64,000 nt of DNA, from contig JBNKDE010000011.1 in assembly GCA_050288105.1 (NCBI GenBank), positions 124,001 through 188,000 of the forward strand. The letters run 5' to 3'. The notes below the pieces were generated by a model. It saw nothing but the letters and a program-made list of their open reading frames with translations, had not been told where the DNA came from and did no database searches. Position 1 is the stretch's first letter. Each line of letters begins with the position of its first letter. The translations under genes and the position numbers were made by a program. Positions 36,479 through 45,141 of this stretch are shown piece by piece. Source of the stretch: JACNJF01 sp050288105. Its GTDB lineage: Bacteria; Pseudomonadota; Gammaproteobacteria; GCA-001735895.

Positions 36479-38116
36479 TTATTTCTGGAAAACCGCTGTG
36501 CCGGTTACCGAGGTTGGCGTGGTAGCGATGTCAGCTTCCATTGCAAACCCCAGACCTGCGCCATTGGCATTATTGGTAAAAAATCCGGCTGCTGAACCTG
36601 TACCATTAATAACAGCATTACCTGTATTTACCTGCACGGAATCCATATTGCCGCTAAAGGTGCCTGATGATGAAATAGGCAATGCAGTTGCTGACGCATT
36701 CCATACCTGATTGTTGATACCAATAGCGACAGAAGTGTCGACGGTCATATTGTTGAAATTGGCATTCAGGTTCGCACTACCAAGTATTCCGCTATTGCCC
36801 TGATTATCGGTTGGTGTGGTATTACCCACCCAGTTATAATTAATGCTGCCTGAGCTGGGTAATGCGATATTGCCTGCCTGGTCCGGACTGGAGATCCAGT
36901 GCAGGCTACTGGAAGACATATCCAGCGTCGATGTTGCTGCACTCGCACTGGTGAACTGGGCCGCACCACCATACCAGCGCCCCCAGGCGATTCCGGTAAC
37001 TGGATCGTAACCCAGGTCGATACTATTAGCAGTAGAGCGGTCGTATACCCCAACACCACCGTCGATATGACTATTCTCAAAACGGGTCAGACTGTTGTTG
37101 CTAATCGTGGCTGCTGAATAGGGGTTGGAGTACACACTGGAGTGAGTACCTGCAGCGCCGGACCGTCCGTAGCTGGTCACGATCAGGCGATTGCTGGTGA
37201 TATTGCCATCAGCAAGCGAAAAACTACTGCCACTGTCAGTTTCGGCGACCTGATCCAGGGTATTGTTTTTGTCAATTTCCTCCTGAGTCAGCTGTGTTTT
37301 TTCGGTCTGCAATTCCTGTCTGATGGTATCGTCATTAGTGAGATCGGAATTCGCTGGCTCTATACTGGAACGTGAAGCTAATGTTGTATCGGTTACGCTG
37401 TCCGCCGCTTCGTCAGAACCCGATGCCTGATCATCATCCGGATTAGGTGGGCGACTATTAAAATACAGAAATTCAGGTGCAGACAGTAATGCGACTGGGG
37501 CCGAGGTCGCATCCTTCACATAGCCGAACTGGAGTTCGTCCAGCGCCAGAGTGCCGAGTTGATTGGTGAGATTGATGCCACCCATATTGACGCCGACGTA
37601 CAGTCCATCCGCAATGGTTGCACCGGTGTTGATATTGCCAAAAGCGGTATTGCAATCCTTATTACAGATACGAGCAGTATAATCCGTGCCTCTGATACCG
37701 ATAGTCGCATTAACCGTGCGCATCCTGTAGGAACTACGTAAACGCTTACCGATGATACCGGTGATCGCCCTAAGCCCGCCCTTAATTAAATTGAATATGC
37801 CAATATCTTCATTCTTGTCCGCGCCCAGCCGATAGGAATCGATCCTGATTTCGCTGTTAGCCCTGAGCGCGATAAATCCCTTATCAATCATGCGAATCTG
37901 TACCATGGATCGATTTTCTGTCTGGATGGTATCGCCTTCATTCACCAGACTGCGTTTGCTTAATGTTCTAACTTCTCCATCAAAGCTTTTGGCGGTGACT
38001 GTTCCATAGCTAAAAACCACTCTACCCGCTTCGGCCAAAGCCGCCTGGCATTGCAGTGCCAGCAGTAGAGGGATGACAATCCATTTCAATATATCTGGCC
38101 AAAATGCTGTTTTCAT
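36479..38116 (-). CDS. FecR-domain secreted protein with TbpB-like C-terminus
   Basis: A 545-residue exported protein: signal peptide (cleavage near LALAE/AALAEAG), a FecR domain at about 30-160 (VVFSYGTVTAKSF, EGDTIQTENRSMVQIRM, RGTDYTARIC), a low-complexity acidic linker (about 225-310), and a beta-rich C-terminal region. The end, AAGFFTNNANGAGLG... to GTAVFQK, resembles the last strands of the TbpB-type barrel carried by Slam/type XI cargo proteins. That resemblance is by eye. Its ATG overlaps the TPR-barrel stop (ATGA), and its stop is 18 bases from the giant lipoprotein start, so the three are one operon. No lipobox. Confidence 0.8.
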   Translation of the reverse strand: MKTAFWPDILKWIVIPLLLALQCQAALAEAGRVVFSYGTVTAKSFDGEVRTLSKRSLVNEGDTIQTENRSMVQIRMIDKGFIALRANSEIRIDSYRLGADKNEDIGIFNLIKGGLRAITGIIGKRLRSSYRMRTVNATIGIRGTDYTARICNKDCNTAFGNINTGATIADGLYVGVNMGGINLTNQLGTLALDELQFGYVKDATSAPVALLSAPEFLYFNSRPPNPDDDQASGSDEAADSVTDTTLASRSSIEPANSDLTNDDTIRQELQTEKTQLTQEEIDKNNTLDQVAETDSGSSFSLADGNITSNRLIVTSYGRSGAAGTHSSVYSNPYSAATISNNSLTRFENSHIDGGVGVYDRSTANSIDLGYDPVTGIAWGRWYGGAAQFTSASAATSTLDMSSSSLHWISSPDQAGNIALPSSGSINYNWVGNTTPTDNQGNSGILGSANLNANFNNMTVDTSVAIGINNQVWNASATALPISSSGTFSGNMDSVQVNTGNAVINGTGSAAGFFTNNANGAGLGFAMEADIATTPTSVTGTAVFQK

Positions 38117-39447
38117 TCGCTAAACTCACTTCGTGCGGTAAACATAATCTGGGTTTTATCGTATGCAAAAATGTCGATGTTGGAGCTATTGTCTGATTGC
38201 GCCACTACCAGTTTGAACTGCCAGACTTTATTCGCTCGCCATGCGCCACCCAAAGAAATATCACTCAAGCTGTCACTTCGCAGCTCCGGGTCACCAAAAA
38301 ACGTTCCCGAGTAATCGGAGTCAGTGGTTCCGGCTGACGCAAACAGATTGAATCGGTGACTAAGCGGATAAGCGACTGATATACGAAGGCCAGTAAAGTC
38401 TCGACCATAGGGGGAGCCCGTCTCCTTTGCGGTATCCTCTCCGGCGATAGCCGCGAGTATCATTGAGACCCTGGATGCGCCGGAAAATACATGCGCCCAG
38501 CTCACGCCGTAAACCGACTGATCGATATCCTTGATATCGAATTCCTGTGCATACTCCACAGACCCAGCACGTAAAAATAACCCTACCTGATTCACAGGAG
38601 ACAGGTTAAAGCTATACTGACCTGTCAAATTCAGGCCTCGGTTATTGAAGTCTCCATCGACATCCGCGCTATAGGTTTGTACGGCGAATGATAGTTCGTC
38701 CCTGTTAGCCAACGACATTGAATAACCAGCCAGTAGATCAAGGTTTACCGTGCTGGTAAATGAAGCGTCGTTATTGGCCCTGTGATTAACGCTTCCGCTA
38801 AAGAAAAATTTGCTGTCAAAATTGATCGGCAGATCGTATCGTGCGCCACCTAAAGTTGAGATCACTGATGAACTAGTTTCACGACTGTCATCAGCCAGTG
38901 AAAAACCGAGAAAGCTTTCTGCTGCAGTCGCATTGTTAACATTGCTGTCATCGCCCATACCCAGTTGCAGGAAACCGCGCCAGCCACGACGATTGGAGAT
39001 ATTACGGCTTTCGATTGCTGCAAGATATTTTTCAATAACCGATTTGACGGAAGCTGGTGGCGACTGATTATTCAGAATCAGGAATTCACGCTGAGAGCGC
39101 TCCATCTGTCCCATATCAAAATACGAGCGAGCCAGTTCCAGGCGTGCGCCCGCAAAATTAGGTTCTACTGCGAGCGCGCGTTGAAACGCAAAAATCGCAC
39201 TGGAGGGTTCGCCCGTGTCGAGTAAAGATAAACCATAAAGGTAATCATATTGCTGATCACCCGCGTACTCTTCCTCGTGTGGAGAGAGTAACTCTAGCGC
39301 TTCCAGCGCCTGACCAGAGTTAAGCATATTTTGTGCGGCTAGCAGTACGCCCTGGTCGACTGCAAGTACATTTGGAGAGAGGCAGAATGCGACCGGAAGT
39401 AGCAGAAAACGCCTAATAGTGTTTAAAGTAGAGATTCGAAACGCCAT
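38113..39447 (-). CDS. TPR plus outer-membrane beta-barrel protein (Slam/DUF560-like candidate)
   Basis: A 444-residue exported protein. After a signal peptide (ending near NVLA) come about three TPR units (residues 30-165; YLYGLSLLDTGEPSSAIFAF, AGARLELARSYFDMGQ), then from about residue 185 a barrel of alternating strands with aromatic belts. TPR domain followed by a barrel of about 260 residues is the architecture of Slam/DUF560 translocons that deliver lipoproteins to the cell surface, although the last strand (IMFTARSEFSE) lacks a terminal aromatic. First gene of the operon with the FecR protein and giant lipoprotein. The secretion role is inferred. Confidence 0.72.
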   Translation of the reverse strand: MAFRISTLNTIRRFLLLPVAFCLSPNVLAVDQGVLLAAQNMLNSGQALEALELLSPHEEEYAGDQQYDYLYGLSLLDTGEPSSAIFAFQRALAVEPNFAGARLELARSYFDMGQMERSQREFLILNNQSPPASVKSVIEKYLAAIESRNISNRRGWRGFLQLGMGDDSNVNNATAAESFLGFSLADDSRETSSSVISTLGGARYDLPINFDSKFFFSGSVNHRANNDASFTSTVNLDLLAGYSMSLANRDELSFAVQTYSADVDGDFNNRGLNLTGQYSFNLSPVNQVGLFLRAGSVEYAQEFDIKDIDQSVYGVSWAHVFSGASRVSMILAAIAGEDTAKETGSPYGRDFTGLRISVAYPLSHRFNLFASAGTTDSDYSGTFFGDPELRSDSLSDISLGGAWRANKVWQFKLVVAQSDNSSNIDIFAYDKTQIMFTARSEFSE

Positions 39448-39527
39448 GGTTATAATACAAACCCTTTTTTTATAGTGTTGGCATAGAGTCAGGCCTCGAT
39501 CAACTATACATTTGTTTTATTACATTT

Positions 39528-39545
39528 TTGTGAAAGCTATCACAA
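39528..39545. promoter_or_regulatory. CRP/Vfr-type binding site upstream of the surface-protein operon
   Basis: TTGTGAAAGCTATCACAA is a perfect TGTGA-N6-TCACA palindrome, the CRP core consensus, centred about 90 bases before the TPR-barrel ATG (39447). Position fits activation of the operon. No CRP gene in the window. Confidence 0.65.
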
Positions 39546-39640
39546 CTTGATGTAATTGGGGTTTATTGAAGTTATTGATCCAATTTAGTGCATCTGTGAC
39601 TAAATAGCTGTTTTAAATAACTTTAATACAGTATTTTGAG

Positions 39641-41569
39641 CTATAACTGGCTGGCAAAAATCAATGCTGCAGATCTTGAGCTTGAGACCTGCATGTCCGG
39701 CAGGCTGCTGAGAATGTTTTTTCCATAGGATTTAGAAGTCAATCGATTATCCGCAATCATCACGAGCCCTCTGTCATTCACATCACGGATCAGTCGACCA
39801 ACCCCCTGGCGTAACGCAATAATGGCTTCTGGTATCTGCACATCGTTAAAAGCATTACCTCCCTGGTCTGAGACCTTCTGCAGACGCCTTTTATACACCG
39901 GGTCACCTGGTGATTTGAAAGGCAGTTTATCGATGATAACCAGTTTCAGGCGTTCACCCTTGACATCCACACCTTCCCAGAAACTACTGGTACCCAGCAG
40001 GATGGCATTAGGGGTTTTCAGGTAGGCCTGTAACAGTTCACTGCGTTGCATCTCACCCTGGATAAACAGGGGAAATGGTACCCGCTTGCGTAGTAGATTG
40101 GCGCTCAGTGTCAGCATTCGATAACTGGTAAACAGGATAAACGCATTTCCCTGTGTCGCGTTGATCAGGCCTGAGCACTCTTCAATAAATACGTTCAGGA
40201 AACGCTCATCCGAAGGCTCAGGCATATTCTCTGGCAGATAAAGCATCGCCTGATTCTGATAATCAAAGGGGCTATCAAAACTGGCACATTCAATATCCGG
40301 TAAGCCCAGTCGGCGCGTAAAGTAGTCAAACGAATGATTTGAACTTAAGGTTGCCGAGGTAAAAAATACCGAGCTGATACCACTGTTAAAGAGCTGCTGA
40401 CTGAACTCATCGGCAATCTCTATGGGCGATATCATCAGGCGAAAACTGTGTTCATTCCATTCATACCAGCTCACCGCATTGCTGCTTTCCTGCTCAAAGT
40501 CTTTCAACGACTGCTTATATCCATCCAGTCGCGCATAACAGGCAGCGAGCTCCTTACCTCGGGGCTTTAACGCCTCAAGCTTCTCTAACAACAGCTGTAT
40601 CTGCTGCTGTATGTTTTCAACTGCCTGGCGAATTTCAGGCGCGTTTTTGATATGTCGCCATTCTCCGCGTGAGGCAAACTTACCTAGTAGCAGGCGCAAG
40701 TCGGCCATTAATTTTTTACTGTTATCACACAGTGTCTGGATGTCGGAGCTATCCCGAGCTTCCTTTACCTGCGCCTCCACAATCTCTCGCATCAGCAACT
40801 CAAACTGGCGTAGGGTAATGCTGCGACCAAAAAAATGACTCGCCACATCAGGCAACTGGTGGGCTTCATCGAAAATCAGTACATCTACATCAGGCAGTAA
40901 CTCACCAAAGCCTTCTTCACGCAGTGCCTGGTCTGAAAAAAACAGGTGATGGTTAATAACGACCACATCGGCATCCATCGCCTTACGCCGAGCCTTGATC
41001 ACATAGCACTGTGAAAATTCCGGACAGTCACCGCCCAGACAGTTATCTGCATTGGATGTCGCATAAAACCACAGGCTATCGTTTTCAGGGATATCTGCGA
41101 ATTCGGCGATATCGCCGGTTAACGAGGTTTGTGACCAGTCTGCCAGTGCATCAAACACAGCAGCCAGCTGACGTGTCTGAAAGCGCCGTTGCTGACGATA
41201 TTTTTTGATTCGGTAGGGACAGCAGTAATTACTTCGGCCCTTTAATAGGGCTAACTGCTTACCTGAGACAATGGTTTTATTGATCAGCGGGATATCCTTG
41301 TTGAATAACTGATCCTGCAGGTTCTTGGTACCCGTTGAGATGAGAATTTTATGCGCTGACAAAAATGCTGGCACCAGATAAGCAAAGGATTTGCCTATGC
41401 CGGTACTCGCTTCAATCACATGGTTTTCGCCCTGACGTATGCATTGCATAATCAGTTCGGCCATTTTCAGCTGGCTTTCGCGCGTCTGGTAACCTTCAAT
41501 ATACTGTTGCAGTATGCCCTGCTCACCCAGCACATCGTTAACTTCAAGCTCGCTTGCCAGTTTCGCCAT
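39641..41569 (-). CDS. yoaA: DinG-family ATP-dependent DNA helicase YoaA
   Basis: XPD-like 5'-3' iron-sulphur helicase of 642 residues, the usual YoaA length; it acts in DNA repair of blocked replication forks. Walker A is EASTGIGKSFAYLVPA; four cysteines that can hold a 4Fe-4S cluster lie in SNYCCPYR and NCLGGDCPEFSQCYV; DEAH box IFDEAHQLPDV; C-terminal motif QGVGRLIRDVNDRG. ATG at 41569 is preferred to the in-frame TTG at 41572. It follows the TPR lipoprotein after 23 bases. Confidence 0.93.
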   Translation of the reverse strand: MAKLASELEVNDVLGEQGILQQYIEGYQTRESQLKMAELIMQCIRQGENHVIEASTGIGKSFAYLVPAFLSAHKILISTGTKNLQDQLFNKDIPLINKTIVSGKQLALLKGRSNYCCPYRIKKYRQQRRFQTRQLAAVFDALADWSQTSLTGDIAEFADIPENDSLWFYATSNADNCLGGDCPEFSQCYVIKARRKAMDADVVVINHHLFFSDQALREEGFGELLPDVDVLIFDEAHQLPDVASHFFGRSITLRQFELLMREIVEAQVKEARDSSDIQTLCDNSKKLMADLRLLLGKFASRGEWRHIKNAPEIRQAVENIQQQIQLLLEKLEALKPRGKELAACYARLDGYKQSLKDFEQESSNAVSWYEWNEHSFRLMISPIEIADEFSQQLFNSGISSVFFTSATLSSNHSFDYFTRRLGLPDIECASFDSPFDYQNQAMLYLPENMPEPSDERFLNVFIEECSGLINATQGNAFILFTSYRMLTLSANLLRKRVPFPLFIQGEMQRSELLQAYLKTPNAILLGTSSFWEGVDVKGERLKLVIIDKLPFKSPGDPVYKRRLQKVSDQGGNAFNDVQIPEAIIALRQGVGRLIRDVNDRGLVMIADNRLTSKSYGKNILSSLPDMQVSSSRSAALIFASQL

Positions 41570-41592
41570 CAATGTGCTTCTCTACAACCCGA

Positions 41593-41973
41593 TTAGCCCG
41601 AACACTGTTCGAGTAAAATCCGGTTCGCGCGTTGCAGATCTTCGTCAAACTGACTATAGGCGATGGCACGCTGTATCATATCGCGACAACGCGGGTAATC
41701 CTGCTTATGCCAGTAATTCTGCGCCAGGTAGTGCCAGTTAAGCGCATTGCGGGGATCTATTTTGACTGCCCGTTGCAAGTACTCAATGGCACCATCGTAA
41801 TCCTGCTGGTTCATTAACTGGAGTGCTTTTAGCTGCAGGCTGTTAAGCGACTTATGCTGTGGCTGGGAACTCTCTGGTTGATGATATTGATCCGTTTCAA
41901 TCACCGACTTAGGGGCACAGCCAACCAGCATTGCCAGTGTTAACAATAAAATTAGAATTGATCTTGAAACCAA
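41593..41973 (-). CDS. Small TPR lipoprotein with TTG start
   Basis: A 126-residue envelope protein. Signal peptide with lipobox LVGC (hydrophobic core ILILLLTLAM), then a short disordered stretch and about two TPR units (LKALQLMNQQDYDGAIEYLQ and RNALNWHYLAQNYWHKQ). The start is TTG at 41973: AGGGGGA sits 5 bases before it and no ATG would keep the signal peptide. It overlaps the end of mrcB by 22 bases, so it is probably a co-translated accessory of PBP1B, by analogy with E. coli LpoB, whose sequence it does not visibly share. This link is inferred. Confidence 0.82.
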   Translation of the reverse strand: MVSRSILILLLTLAMLVGCAPKSVIETDQYHQPESSQPQHKSLNSLQLKALQLMNQQDYDGAIEYLQRAVKIDPRNALNWHYLAQNYWHKQDYPRCRDMIQRAIAYSQFDEDLQRANRILLEQCSG

Positions 41974-44270
41974 CGTATCCCCCTGTCGAGTAGGTTTTGT
42001 TTACATTCGGTACTAAAATCTGGCTGCGTCCCTTTTTCGAACGGTAATAGTGCGGATAATTCACAGCCATTACTAGTTTTACCGCCCGTTAACTCATTTA
42101 CATAAATCCATTCGAGTTCAGGATCAGCGGTTAGTTTAAGCGAACTGTCATTGACCTTTTCCATAATATCCGACCAGACACGTAACGCACCGGATGAGCC
42201 AGTTAAACCGATAGGATGGTTTTCGTCATCGCCAAGCCATACTACCGTTAAATAGCGGTTGGAAAAACCCGCAAACCAGGAGTCGCGTAAATCATTGGTG
42301 GTGCCAGTTTTTCCCGCAAAGGTTTTCTCGCTGAAGCGGCTTTTCAGATAACGTGCGGTACCTTCCTCAGTAACGCCAATCAATGCCCGCTGTAACTGGA
42401 TCATCACGCGGCGATCAAATACTTCCTGCGAAGTCAACGGAATGCGCGACAGTACCTTAAAATGATCATCGGTGACTTCGCGAATGGTCGTTAACGGTGA
42501 GAAATATCCAGAATTCGCAATCACCTGATACATTTGTGAAATCTCAAAGGGGGTAAGCTGTATTGCACCTAACAGCATGGAGGGATATACCACCGACTGC
42601 TTTTGCAAATGTATCTTCTGCATATTTTCAGTTAAGGTCTGCAAAGCATTTTTTTCTACACCCAGATTTACAAATGGCAGGTTATAGGAGTGAATGAATG
42701 CATTGTACAGGGTCATCGTGCCATGCAATTTTTTATCGTAATTTTGCGGCTCCCAGATCTGGTCATCCGATTGCTTGATACGTATTGGGCTATCCTCAAC
42801 CACAGTCGCCAGCGTACTGCCAGATTTTAACAGCCCATACAGTAACATCGGTTTGATCAGTGAGCCGATCGGTCGCTGGGCCATAATGGCGCGATTGTAG
42901 CCCGGAAAATCGGTATCCCTGTCGCCAATCAGGGCAACCAGATCACCACTTAAATAATCCGTCATGATCACTGCCGACTGTATGTTTTTATTATCAAAGC
43001 GACTCAAACCCCTGGACAGGCCCTGCTCCAGCTGCTGCTGACGCAGTGGATCGAATGCGGTAAAGATATTTAACCCCTTGTTGGATAAGTCCTCAGCCGA
43101 GTAATTACTGTTCAGCTGTTTTTTGACCAGGTCAAGGTAAGCCGGGAAGCGATTAACCGTGGGCAGGCGTTTGACTACACCCAACGGCTTTGCAGTCAGG
43201 TGGCTATAGGCTGTTTGGGTAATCTGGCCATCGTTCAGTAAAACCTTAAGTACCTGATTTCTGCGTTTCAGTGCGTTGTCCGGATTGGCAATCGGATTAT
43301 AGACAGAGGGTCCTTTGACCATGCCCACCAGCAAGGCAAGGCGATCAGTGGACAAATCCCTCAAGGGTTGTTTAAACAGCAACTTGCTGGCCAGCGCAAA
43401 ACCATGCACCGAAGTACTCTTTTGCTGTAGCAGGAAAACTTCATTGATATAAGCAGCGAGGATAGTTTTCTTATCAAATCGAAACTCCAGCATCAGGGAC
43501 AGCAGTGCCTCGTTGATCTTGCGTATGAGAGATCGTTCAGGGGTTAAAAAAAGATTTTTAGCCAGTTGCTGGGTCAGCGTACTGCCGCCCTGCACGGTTC
43601 TACCCGCTTTAATATTGGCAACCAGCGCACGCATAATCGAGAGCGGATTGATCCCAATATGGGTGAAAAACATGCGGTCTTCTACCGCCAGCAGGATATC
43701 GATCAATTCATCCGGTATCTGATCATCCTCCACGACCAGGCGATCTTCCCCGTTCCCTGGGATAAAGCTACCGATAATCGCCGGCGTGAGCGGATAAAAA
43801 TCAACCTCTTTGCCAATATCCAGGTTTCTGAGCTCAGCGACTTGATTGCTATCAAAACGAACCCGAATATGATTTGTGGCCTGAGCTTCTGTCTGCCCTG
43901 GCAGCTGAAAGGGTTTTGCAAAAAACTCAACCACATCACCATCACGTGAGAATTGCCCAACCGCAGCCACCTGTTTCACCGGCTTGTAATCAGCCAGGCG
44001 CAATTCATTCATCAATTGCTCGGCAGTAAGTTGCAGGCCCGCATAAAGTTCCAGTGAGCGAGCATATACACGCGAAGGTTTTGCCCAGGTGTCACCATCA
44101 AATCGTTGCTGAATAATGCGGTCCAGATACAGGCTATATCCAATCAGTCCAATCAGCGCAGCAAACAGCGACAGCAGCGAGATTTTTTTCCAGCTGATAG
44201 ATCGGCTGGATGATGACTTTTTGTGCCCACGAGATTTAGCGGGCGATTTCTTTTTACGAGCTTTTGTCAT
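41952..44270 (-). CDS. mrcB: Penicillin-binding protein 1B
   Basis: Bifunctional class A PBP of 772 residues, making and cross-linking peptidoglycan at the inner membrane. A basic cytoplasmic tail (MTKARKKKSPAKSRGHKK), one membrane helix (about 30-50), a UB2H domain (about 60-160), the GT51 transglycosylase with EDRMFFTHIGINPLS and QGGSTLTQQLAKNLF, and the transpeptidase with S-x2-K in GSLIKPM, SYN in HSYNLPF, and KTGTT. All catalytic motifs are present. Confidence 0.95.
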   Translation of the reverse strand: MTKARKKKSPAKSRGHKKSSSSRSISWKKISLLSLFAALIGLIGYSLYLDRIIQQRFDGDTWAKPSRVYARSLELYAGLQLTAEQLMNELRLADYKPVKQVAAVGQFSRDGDVVEFFAKPFQLPGQTEAQATNHIRVRFDSNQVAELRNLDIGKEVDFYPLTPAIIGSFIPGNGEDRLVVEDDQIPDELIDILLAVEDRMFFTHIGINPLSIMRALVANIKAGRTVQGGSTLTQQLAKNLFLTPERSLIRKINEALLSLMLEFRFDKKTILAAYINEVFLLQQKSTSVHGFALASKLLFKQPLRDLSTDRLALLVGMVKGPSVYNPIANPDNALKRRNQVLKVLLNDGQITQTAYSHLTAKPLGVVKRLPTVNRFPAYLDLVKKQLNSNYSAEDLSNKGLNIFTAFDPLRQQQLEQGLSRGLSRFDNKNIQSAVIMTDYLSGDLVALIGDRDTDFPGYNRAIMAQRPIGSLIKPMLLYGLLKSGSTLATVVEDSPIRIKQSDDQIWEPQNYDKKLHGTMTLYNAFIHSYNLPFVNLGVEKNALQTLTENMQKIHLQKQSVVYPSMLLGAIQLTPFEISQMYQVIANSGYFSPLTTIREVTDDHFKVLSRIPLTSQEVFDRRVMIQLQRALIGVTEEGTARYLKSRFSEKTFAGKTGTTNDLRDSWFAGFSNRYLTVVWLGDDENHPIGLTGSSGALRVWSDIMEKVNDSSLKLTADPELEWIYVNELTGGKTSNGCELSALLPFEKGTQPDFSTECKQNLLDRGIRWFQDQF

Positions 44271-44316
44271 TAAGATCTTATGTTAGACTCTGCGGAATTT
44301 GACGGCTGGACTATTG

Positions 44317-45117
44317 ATGATGCGGGTTTTGCGAATTATAACTTTTTTACTGCTGCTTTACACAATCAATGTGTCTGCAGATTTAAGTATCCGCTACGAT
44401 CTGGTTAATGGAGCCAGGCATATCCCCTTTCACTCCATACTCATTCAACGTGATTTGCTACGCATCAACCGCGATATCGATCAGTCGATGGCCCTGCTGG
44501 TCAATTTGCGCGATGGCGATATCGTTCAGTTGCACAACCCGAGCAAGCGTTTTTTTCAGACCAACATCCAGACTATTGATCAGTACGTTACCTTCTATAA
44601 ACAGAATAGAACCCTGCTACAGGGTTTGATAGACCAGGGCATGACGCAACTTGTTCCCCAACAACGGGAACAGTTACAGCAGTTTCTCGACCAGTATAAA
44701 AAGCCTGCTTCAGCAAATCGCTTCAATATCCGGGTAACCGGTCAACATAAACAGGTATTGGGCACCGACTGCAGCGTGATTGCTGTCTACCAGGAAAAAA
44801 CGCTGAAAAGCGAAGTGTGTATGGCGAGCTATCCGCAACTGGACCTGCATACCAGTGATATCAACAGCCTCGAACAGATCAAGCGCTTCATCCAGCAGTT
44901 TAAGCAGTCAGCACCTAAACAGCACCAGCAGATATTCACCTTACTAGCACACCCTGCGGCCCAGATGGATGGTATCCCGATGCAGGTCATTGATTACCAG
45001 GAAGACGGCAAGATCAGAAATATCATTCAGGCGGCAAAGATTTCATTACGCCTGATCCCGTCGTATAACTACCGCATTCCCGCTAATTTTCAGCCGAGTA
45101 ACTTTCCCATTCTGTGA
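44317..45117 (+). CDS. Exported protein of unknown function
   Basis: A 266-residue protein that I do not recognise. From ATG 44317 or 44320 a signal peptide (VLRIITFLLLLYTINVSA) is followed by a mostly beta domain (RYDLVNGARHIPFHSILIQ), a helical middle with many glutamines (about 90-130), and a conserved-looking GTDCSVIAVYQEKTLKSEVC segment with two cysteines that might form a disulphide. An upstream TTG at 44299 is open but has no ribosome site. Resembles generic DUF4412-type envelope proteins in layout only. Divergent from mrcB by about 46 bases. Confidence 0.6.
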   Translation: MMRVLRIITFLLLLYTINVSADLSIRYDLVNGARHIPFHSILIQRDLLRINRDIDQSMALLVNLRDGDIVQLHNPSKRFFQTNIQTIDQYVTFYKQNRTLLQGLIDQGMTQLVPQQREQLQQFLDQYKKPASANRFNIRVTGQHKQVLGTDCSVIAVYQEKTLKSEVCMASYPQLDLHTSDINSLEQIKRFIQQFKQSAPKQHQQIFTLLAHPAAQMDGIPMQVIDYQEDGKIRNIIQAAKISLRLIPSYNYRIPANFQPSNFPIL

Positions 45118-45141
45118 TTACCGGCGAATTCGCGGGCGCGC

